Positions 7,576-14,684 of a stretch of DNA of 64,000 bases are shown piece by piece. Source of the DNA: Micavibrio sp964400125 (GTDB lineage Bacteria > Pseudomonadota > Alphaproteobacteria > Micavibrionales > Micavibrionaceae); assembly GCA_964400125.1 (NCBI GenBank), contig CAYNSR010000011.1, positions 13,343-77,342 of the forward strand, written 5' to 3'. The position numbers and the translations under genes were made by a program. How positions within the stretch are numbered: the first letter of the stretch is position 1; each line of letters begins with the position of its first letter. The notes below the pieces were generated by a model that worked only from the letters and a program-made list of their open reading frames with translations, was not told the origin of the DNA and made no database searches.

Positions 7576-8549
7576 CCTACGATCCTGATCTTCTCGACAA
7601 GGCCAAGCGCCACCCTGAAAAGCAGAAAAACCCCGACCGCCCGATGGGCAAAAAGCCGGAGTGGATTCGCGTCCGCGCGCCGCAGGGCAAAGCGTTCAGG
7701 GAAACGCTCGAAACCGTGCGCGGCCTCAAGCTCACCACCGTGTGCGAGGAAGCCGGTTGCCCCAATATCGGCGAATGCTGGGAAAAGAAACATTCGACCT
7801 TTATGATTATGGGGGAAATCTGCACCCGCGCCTGTTCCTTTTGCAACGTCGCCACCGGCAAGCCGGGGGAACTGGACAAGATGGAGCCTTTGCGCGTGGG
7901 TGTGGCCGTCGAGCAGATGGGCCTGAAACATGTCGTTGTGACATCTGTTGATCGCGACGATCTGGAAGACAGCGGGGCGGAGCATTTCGTCAAGACGATC
8001 AGTGCGATCCGGTTCAAATCGCCGCAGACCACGATTGAGATCCTGCCCGGTGATTTTCGCGGGAATATGAAGGCGATAGATGCCGTTATTCAGGCAAAAC
8101 CTGATGTCTTTAACCACAATCTTGAAACCGTTCCGCGTCTTTACCCGACGATCAGGCCGGGGGCGCGATATTTCCGGTCCCTGCGCCTTTTGCAACGGGT
8201 CAAGGATGTCGACCCGTCGATTTTTACCAAATCCGGCATGATGGTGGGCCTTGGCGAAACGAAGGAAGAAGTGGGGCAGGTGATGGACGATCTGCGGGCC
8301 GCCGATGTTGATTTCCTGACCATCGGCCAGTATTTGCAACCCACGCCCAAACATGCCCCCGTCATGCATTTCTGGACGCCGGAGGAGTTTGAAGGGCTGG
8401 AACGCATGGCCCGGGCCAAGGGATTTTTGATGGTATCTGCCACGCCGCTGACCCGGTCCAGTTATCACGCGGGCGATGATTTCGAACGGCTGCGGGCGGC
8501 AAGGCTGGCGAAGCTGGATTCTGTTTCAGCGGAAAGCTGTCATGGTTGA
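7572..8549 (+). CDS. lipA: Lipoyl synthase (radical SAM)
   Basis: A 325-residue enzyme that inserts two sulfurs into protein-bound octanoyl groups to give lipoyl on E2 and related proteins. C58, C63 and C69 (CEEAGCPNIGEC) bind the auxiliary 4Fe-4S cluster, C84-x3-C88-x2-C91 (CTRACSFC) binds the radical-SAM cluster, and the C-terminal RSSYHAG motif is present. The start at 7572 was chosen because it forms an ATGA overlap with the upstream phosphatase and gives the usual length. It overlaps the next gene by 8 bases. It serves the E2 encoded at the left edge of the window. Confidence 0.97.
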   Translation: MTYDPDLLDKAKRHPEKQKNPDRPMGKKPEWIRVRAPQGKAFRETLETVRGLKLTTVCEEAGCPNIGECWEKKHSTFMIMGEICTRACSFCNVATGKPGELDKMEPLRVGVAVEQMGLKHVVVTSVDRDDLEDSGAEHFVKTISAIRFKSPQTTIEILPGDFRGNMKAIDAVIQAKPDVFNHNLETVPRLYPTIRPGARYFRSLRLLQRVKDVDPSIFTKSGMMVGLGETKEEVGQVMDDLRAADVDFLTIGQYLQPTPKHAPVMHFWTPEEFEGLERMARAKGFLMVSATPLTRSSYHAGDDFERLRAARLAKLDSVSAESCHG

Positions 8550-9216
8550 CGCGCCTGTTATTGCCCTTCCTCCTCAAGAGTTTTGGCTCTTACGACATGG
8601 CTATGGTGTCCATAATTTCTACAAAGATGTCCATGGACGACATCCGGCGACGCCGGATCCTGACCTGCATGATATCGGTAGAAGGCAATCCGAGACGGTA
8701 GGGCAATATATTAAGAAAAATGGCATCCAGATCAATCACGTCATCTGTAGTCCAATGAAGCGTACACTGCAAACAGCGGTAGAATTTCTAAAAGTAATAA
8801 ACTTTCAGGGGGTTGTAACTGTTGAGCCGCTCCTTTCCGAGAAGATGGAAGTGGATTGCATTGTCAATATTGGTTCACTACGGCAAACTCTGGAACTAGA
8901 ATATCAAAAACGTGAGGGTATTTCCTTTGACTTTTCCAGAGTAAAAGAGGGCCCATGGTGGCCTAGTCAGCCGGAGACGAAAGCAGATGTCGAAATAAGG
9001 ATACAGGCTTTTAAGGATACTTATTTTCATAGACTTAATCTGCCAGCTAAACAGACAATTATTTGTACTCATGGCTGGTGGATTGAAGAACTGACTGGAA
9101 TGAAAGAGTACCCGAATGCCGCACTTTCTCGTTTTGATTTGGTCTCAAACCAAATCAACATCGCTTTTGTACCGGATCCGGCACCTTGGCGGAAGCATGA
9201 TGATTTTCTACCTTAA
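8542..9216 (+). CDS. Histidine phosphatase family protein, RHGxGxHN type
   Basis: A 224-residue protein with RHG at residues 18-20 in LLRHGYGVHNF, a second block CSPMKRTLQTA, and THGWWIEEL carrying the second His. The H-N after the RHG is like the eukaryote-type phosphoglycerate-mutase-like subgroup and differs from the small phosphatase upstream of lipA. The base composition is visibly more AT-rich than lipA, which suggests later acquisition. It overlaps the end of lipA by 8 bases. Substrate unknown. Confidence 0.8.
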   Translation: MVDAPVIALPPQEFWLLRHGYGVHNFYKDVHGRHPATPDPDLHDIGRRQSETVGQYIKKNGIQINHVICSPMKRTLQTAVEFLKVINFQGVVTVEPLLSEKMEVDCIVNIGSLRQTLELEYQKREGISFDFSRVKEGPWWPSQPETKADVEIRIQAFKDTYFHRLNLPAKQTIICTHGWWIEELTGMKEYPNAALSRFDLVSNQINIAFVPDPAPWRKHDDFLP

Positions 9217-9325
9217 ATCCATCAAAGGAAGATTTCATCAAAAATAATAAAATGACGTTTTAGGCTTAACGGTCTATATTCTTTGTGCCTTTCCTAGAAA
9301 AGAATTGAAAATAGCCTCGTCTTCT

Positions 9326-9769
9326 ATGCCAACCCATGCCGAACGCCGATCCTTGCCCTATACCCCGGAACAGATGTTCGATCTGGTCGCGGGGGTGGAG
9401 CGTTATCCTGAATTCCTGCCGTGGTGCATCGCCAGCCGGATTACCGGGCGGGAGGGGGATGTCTTTTATGCCGACCTTGTGATCGGCTATAAGATGGTGC
9501 GGGAACATTTTTCGTCCCGCGTGACATGTACCCGGCCCTATGAATTGCAGGTCGATTATATGAAGGGGCCGATGCGGCATCTGAATAATGTCTGGCGGTT
9601 TGAACGCAACCCGGACGGGTCATGCACCATTGATTTTTATGTTGATTTTGAATTCAAAAATCCCTTTTTACAGAGAGTGATAACTGCGTTCTTTCATGAG
9701 GCGGTCAAGCGCATGGTTGGTGCATTCGAAGACCGGGCGGCACAGTTATACGGAGCGCCATCGCGGTAA
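9326..9769 (+). CDS. ratA: RatA/COQ10-like START-domain protein
   Basis: A 147-residue SRPBCC (START-like) protein. It has the family's opening (RSLPYTPEQMFDLVA), VERYPEFLPWC, and the later NVWRF and FKNPF segments typical of bacterial RatA and mitochondrial Coq10. In this family the fold binds ubiquinone or related lipids; RatA of E. coli was described as a ribosome-association toxin, but in alphaproteobacteria a quinone-chaperone role is as likely. I chose the ATG at 9326 over an in-frame TTG at 9305 because it matches the family N-terminus. It follows lipA, as is common in alphaproteobacteria. Confidence 0.88.
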   Translation: MPTHAERRSLPYTPEQMFDLVAGVERYPEFLPWCIASRITGREGDVFYADLVIGYKMVREHFSSRVTCTRPYELQVDYMKGPMRHLNNVWRFERNPDGSCTIDFYVDFEFKNPFLQRVITAFFHEAVKRMVGAFEDRAAQLYGAPSR

Positions 9770-10016
9770 TATCCCGGATTCTTCTATGGTGTACTGCAAT
9801 ATTTTCTTGACAGAATGATTACCCTTCTGCTTTTATACCCCCATGCAAACGAACGCACCCGCCATGATAATCAGCATTATTATCTGCGGCAGAGGCTAAG
9901 ACCCTCTGCCACCCAAGGCGGATGTGGCTTCTGTTTTTTATCCCGCGCATCCCGAATATCTCTCAAAAAAACAGTAAAACCACCGCAAACCATGTGTTTG
10001 CCGCGCAAGGATAATC

Positions 10017-10589
10017 ATGATGCTTCCCTCTTCGGCCTTTCTGGATGACAACAACACAGACCTGCTGGAACGCCCGGTCACAGTGACGGCTCCGCACCCG
10101 GACCACCCCGTTCAAAAAACAGCCGCCCCCGCCGAAGATTTCAGGCAGGCAGCGTGTCGTTTGCCGCAGGAGGCGCGTTTTATCGTCGATCTGGTCGCCG
10201 CCCGCCCGTGGGAATCTTGCGACAGGCTGGCGGTCGAGATGGTCGTGGGGCGGAAAACCCGCCTTCCTGCCGATGATATTCCGCTGGATGCCCTTCCCGG
10301 TGATACGGTGGAAGATAAAAAAAAGCTGCTGCGGGATGTTTACACAGCGGCCTGCCGCAGCCTCAGCGTCACATTCGAACGCAACACCCGGACCCCGTCC
10401 GGCTGGCGGGTCGAACGCCCGGATGCGGAGGGTGAGGGAAGCGATTTTGTCATGCTTCATCACGGCATCGACCGTCTGCGTGCTCTGGCGGCGATCAATG
10501 CCGGGACCGAAGCTCGTCGAATGCTGGGGTGGGATTCCGCATTGCATGAACGCAGCTATGAATTGCTTGCCCCTTTTTACAGACCCTGA
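10017..10589 (+). CDS. Hypothetical protein, 190 aa
   Basis: No recognisable family. The protein is acidic and Arg-rich, soluble, without signal peptide, and includes LLRDVYTAACRSLSVTFERN followed by an acidic stretch (PDAEGEGSD). AAGGA six bases before the ATG at 10017 supports this start. A TTGACA at 9807-9812 with an AT-rich box about 18 bases on could be its promoter. Its 3' end overlaps the end of the convergent glycosyltransferase gene by 13 bases. Confidence 0.65.
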   Translation: MMLPSSAFLDDNNTDLLERPVTVTAPHPDHPVQKTAAPAEDFRQAACRLPQEARFIVDLVAARPWESCDRLAVEMVVGRKTRLPADDIPLDALPGDTVEDKKKLLRDVYTAACRSLSVTFERNTRTPSGWRVERPDAEGEGSDFVMLHHGIDRLRALAAINAGTEARRMLGWDSALHERSYELLAPFYRP

Positions 10590-11488
10590 GCCCCGTCCAG
10601 ACCGGGGTAGCGGTAACTGAGCTGGACGGTTTGTCCATCGAGGGTTTTAAAATCCGTCGTTACCGATCGGTCAAGGCGCATTTCGTCGACACCCGACAAA
10701 TGCAGAATGCCGATGCGCTGGTGCGGCAGGTACGGTTCAACGAAGGCGCGTTCCGCTGTATTCCATAAGGGTTTGAATTCGCAAAGCCAGTGCGCATAGG
10801 CGGGGAGAATTTCTTTTTCATATCCCTCCAGATGGCACAGCACCCCGAGGGAAAGCTGTTCGGCGGTGAAGATACGGCCCCGTTTCAAGGTCTGTTTCAC
10901 CAGCGTTTGCCACCGGGTCCAGTGGGTCGCGTCCTTGTGGAGTGCAAACGCACCAGCCAGAAGGACATGGCGGGTATGAAGTTCTTTTGCAACATCAAAA
11001 CGGAACGCCTTGCGGGCATTGGAAAAATAGAAACTCCGGACCTTCCATGGCCAGTGCCCCAGCCACTTGACGCGGGTGGCTCTTGGATAGCCTCTGTCCA
11101 CCTGGGCGGTGACACAGATTTTTCGCGTTTCAGCGCCTTGCAGGAAGAGTTCAATCGCGGCCCAGTCCTGTACCCATGTATCGGAATCCATCCAGAAATA
11201 GATGTCGTAACCGGGGAAATAATCCGGGATGAAGGGGCGGGCGACACAGGCCTTCAAAAATTCCCGGCCACGGATTTTCCATTTCGGCAGGGGGCAGGGC
11301 CATTGTGCATCCTTGACGATATGGCCCGCCTGACGCAGGTGATCGACCTGATCTTTGGTCATACCGGCGTTAAGGATGGCTATATCCATTCCTTCAGATT
11401 CCGGAAATCTGTGGATGGACGCAATCCATTCCAGCAGCAGGGGGTAATAATTTTTGTCTCCGCCGGAGACGAAGCAGATACGGGTCAT
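10577..11488 (-). CDS. GT-A-type glycosyltransferase-like protein
   Basis: A 303-residue protein with the start CFVSGGDKNYYPLLLEWIASI, typical of nucleotide-sugar glycosyltransferases, and a DxD metal motif in FWMDSDTWVQD at about one third of the length. HLSG near the C-terminus may play the part of the GT8 second metal-binding motif. There is no transmembrane span, so it should be cytoplasmic or peripheral. The ATG at 11488 overlaps the pncC stop (ATGA), which decides this start over the one 18 bases upstream and indicates translational coupling. Donor and acceptor are unknown. Confidence 0.75.
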   Translation of the reverse strand: MTRICFVSGGDKNYYPLLLEWIASIHRFPESEGMDIAILNAGMTKDQVDHLRQAGHIVKDAQWPCPLPKWKIRGREFLKACVARPFIPDYFPGYDIYFWMDSDTWVQDWAAIELFLQGAETRKICVTAQVDRGYPRATRVKWLGHWPWKVRSFYFSNARKAFRFDVAKELHTRHVLLAGAFALHKDATHWTRWQTLVKQTLKRGRIFTAEQLSLGVLCHLEGYEKEILPAYAHWLCEFKPLWNTAERAFVEPYLPHQRIGILHLSGVDEMRLDRSVTTDFKTLDGQTVQLSYRYPGLDGAQGL

Positions 11489-11973
11489 GGTTGTGCTTTC
11501 AGACAATCGGTCAGATGGGTAAGGGCGGCGTTGACGGTTTGTTCGCGGACCCCATTGCGGTCGCCCGTGAAATGATGCGCGGCCACTTCAACCGGGCCGC
11601 CGCGCAGGCCCCAGCCGATGTAAACAAGGCCCACGGGTTTTTCCGGCGTCCCGCCAGCCGGGCCTGCGATCCCGGTCACGGACAGGGCCATGTCGGCCAG
11701 ACTATGGGTAAGGGTTCCTTGCACCATGGCGGCGGCGCATTCACGGCTCACTGCACCGTTTTTGTCCAGAATTTCATGGGTCACGCCGAGCAGATTATGC
11801 TTTGATTCATTGGAGTAAGCGATAAATCCTCGTTCAAAAACAAAGGATGCGCCGGGGCGGTCCGTGATCGCGGCAGCAACCAGCCCGCCAGTACAGGATT
11901 CCGCCGTCGCCAGCATCATGCCGCGTTTGTTTAGTTCGTTCGCCAGTTTTTCAACGAAATCTTCTGTCTTCAT
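11485..11973 (-). CDS. pncC: CinA C-terminal-domain nicotinamide-nucleotide amidohydrolase
   Basis: A 162-residue stand-alone CinA C-terminal domain (PncC), which deamidates NMN to nicotinate mononucleotide in pyridine-nucleotide recycling. The family signature TAESCTGGLVAAAITD is near the N-terminus and SVTGIAGPAGG in the middle. The length is normal for PncC without the N-terminal MoaB-like domain. It is translationally coupled to the glycosyltransferase gene downstream. A palindromic element lies between it and pgpA upstream. Confidence 0.93.
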   Translation of the reverse strand: MKTEDFVEKLANELNKRGMMLATAESCTGGLVAAAITDRPGASFVFERGFIAYSNESKHNLLGVTHEILDKNGAVSRECAAAMVQGTLTHSLADMALSVTGIAGPAGGTPEKPVGLVYIGWGLRGGPVEVAAHHFTGDRNGVREQTVNAALTHLTDCLKAQP

Positions 11974-11993
11974 TTTATCACGCCAATAATTTA

Positions 11994-12088
11994 TATAATT
12001 TGGTTACAGTATACTTAATTATTCACCTTCTACAGATTGTTTCTTCGCTGTGTAGTAGAATAATTAAGTATACTGTAACCAAATTATA
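11994..12088. repeat. Palindromic element, copy 1 of 5
   Basis: Perfect 30-bp arms at 11994-12023 and 12059-12088 enclose a 35-base loop. The inner arm contains the core GTTACAGTATACTTAATTAT shared with four other loci in the window. The outer arm (TATAATTTG) is not shared. The loop contains a small inner dyad (CTACAG/CTGTGTAG). It lies between pgpA and pncC, ending 5 bases from the pgpA stop. Confidence 0.9.
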
Positions 12089-12092
12089 CAAA

Positions 12093-12578
12093 TTATTCCC
12101 ACCAGAGTTGAAGTCCCCACAAGCACAAAGCTGCGAGAATTCCCGCAGCCACATCGTCCAGCATAACTCCCCAGGCCCCGGGAATTTTCTGGTCGAAATA
12201 GCCTATCGGCCATGGCTTCCAGACATCAAAGATGCGGAACAGGATCAGGGCCAAAATCACAGAAATCGGGCTCAAGGCCGCAGGAATCAAGGCAATCCAC
12301 TGGCCGACGACCTCATCAATGACCACAATCTGCGGGTCAGAATCGTCGCCTGACATGGTCAGAACCTGCCGCGTTGCCCAGATTCCGATAAAAAACAGGG
12401 TGATAGCAGCCAATGCTAGCACAACAGGTGAGCAAAATACTAGGAAAAATATCCCAAACGGTAAAGCTCCCACAGATCCCCAGGTTCCGGGACCCGGACG
12501 CATCAACCCGCAGCCAAACCATGTCGCGAGCAGGGTGGAGGGGGATTTGAAATTGAGGTTAGCGGGAATTTTGAACAT
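12093..12578 (-). CDS. pgpA: Phosphatidylglycerophosphatase A
   Basis: A 161-residue inner-membrane enzyme that dephosphorylates phosphatidylglycerol phosphate to phosphatidylglycerol. The PgpA blocks are all visible: GCGLMRPGPGTWGS at the N-terminus, VIDEVVGQWIA in the middle, and FRIFDVWKPWPI followed by GVMLDDVAAG. Three to four hydrophobic segments lie between them. It is upstream of pncC on the same strand, separated by palindromic copy 1. The start at 12578 gives the normal length. Confidence 0.95.
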   Translation of the reverse strand: MFKIPANLNFKSPSTLLATWFGCGLMRPGPGTWGSVGALPFGIFFLVFCSPVVLALAAITLFFIGIWATRQVLTMSGDDSDPQIVVIDEVVGQWIALIPAALSPISVILALILFRIFDVWKPWPIGYFDQKIPGAWGVMLDDVAAGILAALCLWGLQLWWE

Positions 12579-12674
12579 GGGGGATTCTAGCGTGAAGGCA
12601 CTAAGACATGAAGGGATAAATTTATTAACATATGCAAAAGGATTGGAGCTTCTAAACGCGTTTCATTGCGAATG

Positions 12675-13151
12675 CTATTTCACATCAGGACAGAATTTCT
12701 CTGTTTGCTTATTCATATAATTTATTGCGTCTCCAAAACCGTCAAAAAGGCGGGTTGCAACAGCATTATGAACTTTTGCCGTAATTTCCTCACTTGTTCC
12801 AAGTACAGGACCGTCCTGATTATCGATGCGGTATTGAAGGCTGCCACGCTTGTCCATATCTTTCACAATATTCTTAATCCAATTTTCGCGGGATTGGGCA
12901 TCCTGCGGCAAGGAATACAAGGCTCCGTCACAGGCAATATCTCTGAATTTTTCGGCACCCTGAATGTTGTTGCGAACAAGAAATTTACCCAGACGCTGAC
13001 TATAAACAGCATCTGTTTTTCCGATATCCCGGCCCATATATATTCCCCGGGCGGTCACAACAATTTCATTGGCGGATGGCTTCGGAGACTCAGGCTGTGC
13101 CTGTGCCACTAATCCAGTCGATAGCAAAAATGCAGCTACTAAGGTTTTCAT
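12675..13151 (-). CDS. Hypothetical exported protein, 158 aa
   Basis: The start at 13151 yields a clear signal peptide (MKTLVAAFLLSTGLVAQAQP), so the protein is probably periplasmic. The mature part has two cysteines (DIACDG and KFCPDV) that could form a disulfide. The short ANEIVVTARG stretch recalls a TonB-receptor plug motif, but the protein is far too small to be a receptor. The longer frame to 13214 would bury the signal peptide. No family recognised. Confidence 0.65.
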   Translation of the reverse strand: MKTLVAAFLLSTGLVAQAQPESPKPSANEIVVTARGIYMGRDIGKTDAVYSQRLGKFLVRNNIQGAEKFRDIACDGALYSLPQDAQSRENWIKNIVKDMDKRGSLQYRIDNQDGPVLGTSEEITAKVHNAVATRLFDGFGDAINYMNKQTEKFCPDVK

Positions 13152-13237
13152 TCCTATTTTTTCCCATAATTTAATTTTACAAGGGAAGATTGCATAGCGC
13201 ATAATGTCGTGCAAGCAAAATTATTGTAAGCAGGCGT

Positions 13238-14425
13238 TTAAGATGATCCAAAAAGCTGCACAGTTGCCAGAGCCTGCGCCGCGATACCTTCGCCGCGGCC
13301 TGTGAACCCCAGTTTTTCGGTTGTGGTGGCTTTGATGCTGATGCGATCGGGGGGCAGGCCCGTGATTTTGGCGATAGCCTGCTGCATCGCGTCACGGTAG
13401 GGGCCGACTTTGGGGGATTCACACATAAAAGTGAGATCAATCAAGTTGATAACGGCATTTTTTTCATGCAACAGTTTCACCGCATATGACAGGAAAATGC
13501 TGCTGTCTGCGCCCCTCCATTGCGGGTCTGACGGGGGGAAGTGCGTGCCGATATCCCCGGCGGCGATGGTCGCAAGGAGTGCATCGGTCACGGCATGCAG
13601 GCCCACATCGGCGTCGGAATGTCCGGCAAGGCCGCAGGGGTGGGGAATGGCCACCCCGCCCAGCATGACGGGGCCGGGTTTGCCGGGGTCAAAGGCGTGA
13701 ACATCGAAGCCGAGACCAGTGCGGGTTTCCGTTGCGTGGGTCATGATCTGCCTTGCCAGTAAAAGATCGTCTGCGGTGGTGATTTTAAAATTCCGGCGAT
13801 TGCCGGGGACGAGCGCGACAGGGTGGCCGAAGGCTTCGACCAATCCGGCATCGTCGGTAAAACGGTCATCCTGCCGGAATTTGTCATGCGCGGCGTGGAG
13901 GATTCCGGCCCTGAAGCCCTGCGGCGTTTGGACCGCCCATAACCCGTCCCTGTCGACGATGCCCCCGTCGGTTTTCCGGAGTGTATCGATCACCGGGACG
14001 GCCAGCGTCGCGGCCCCGGATTCCGCCACTGTCCGGGCGACGGATTCTATTTCCGCAACGGTGACAAAAGGGCGGGCCGCATCGTGAATCAGAATGATTT
14101 CTTCTGGTTCGACATGACCAATGGCCATTAACCCGTTGAAAACACTTTCTTTTCTTGATGCTCCCGCCGAGGCGGGTGGTGTCAGGCGCGCCGTTTGCAC
14201 CGTGTCATGATACAAAGCTGCGTGGGATGGATCGCAAACGAGTTGCAAACGGAATAAAGTCTTGCACAAGAAAAACGTTTGAATAGATTGTTCCAGAATA
14301 GAAACATTACCAATTTTTTGGTATTGCTTCGGCGTTTCACCCCCCAGGCGCGTACCGCTGCCGCCCGCGACGAGAATGACGGAAAATGGGGGGCATGAGG
14401 GATGATGAGGGGCGTTGTTTGTCAT
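13238..14425 (-). CDS. ispDF: Bifunctional IspD/IspF (MEP isoprenoid pathway)
   Basis: A 395-residue fusion. The N-terminal half is IspD (4-diphosphocytidyl-2-C-methylerythritol synthase), with ILVAGGSGTRLG, KQYQKIG and IHDAARPFV. The C-terminal half from about residue 235 is IspF (MECDP synthase), with GLGFDVHAF, GHSDADVGLHAVTDALL and the end motif TEKLGFTGRGEG. Such fusions are typical of alphaproteobacteria. It is divergent from ntrY; palindromic copy 2 occupies the intergenic region. Confidence 0.96.
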   Translation of the reverse strand: MTNNAPHHPSCPPFSVILVAGGSGTRLGGETPKQYQKIGNVSILEQSIQTFFLCKTLFRLQLVCDPSHAALYHDTVQTARLTPPASAGASRKESVFNGLMAIGHVEPEEIILIHDAARPFVTVAEIESVARTVAESGAATLAVPVIDTLRKTDGGIVDRDGLWAVQTPQGFRAGILHAAHDKFRQDDRFTDDAGLVEAFGHPVALVPGNRRNFKITTADDLLLARQIMTHATETRTGLGFDVHAFDPGKPGPVMLGGVAIPHPCGLAGHSDADVGLHAVTDALLATIAAGDIGTHFPPSDPQWRGADSSIFLSYAVKLLHEKNAVINLIDLTFMCESPKVGPYRDAMQQAIAKITGLPPDRISIKATTTEKLGFTGRGEGIAAQALATVQLFGSS

Positions 14426-14477
14426 GATGGTGTTTTAAACCAGAGTTGGTGGAAATTCGAGTTTTATGTTTGGGTTC

Positions 14478-14593
14478 GAGTTTTGAAAAAAGTTTTAGTT
14501 ACAGTATACTTAATTATAATCACCCCAGCGGACAACCTTGACGGTAAGGGAATATAATTAAGTATACTGCAACTAAAACTTTTTTCAAAACTC
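14478..14593. repeat. Palindromic element, copy 2 of 5 (long arms)
   Basis: Arms of 41 bp (14478-14518 and 14553-14593) match with one mismatch around a 34-base loop. The inner part has the shared GTTACAGTATACTTAATTA core (ATTACAG/CTGCAAC at the mismatch); the outer 20 bases (GAGTTTTGAAAAAAGTTTTA) are unique to this copy yet also perfectly inverted. It fills the promoter region between the divergent ispDF and ntrY genes. Confidence 0.88.
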
Positions 14594-14684
14594 ACTACAT
14601 TTCGTTGCATTTCTGCAACAGTTTTCGTGATTTTGGTGGGGGAATCCGCTATAACAAGAGCCTTGCCCGAAAGGGGGTCTTGAT

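Noticed and set aside
7482..8468. Antisense frame of 328 codons opposite lipA
   Set aside because: Mirror of the GC-rich third positions of lipA; no recognisable protein features.
9815..10048. 77-codon forward frame before the gene at 10017
   Set aside because: No ribosome-binding site, overlaps the well-supported start at 10017, and has no family features.
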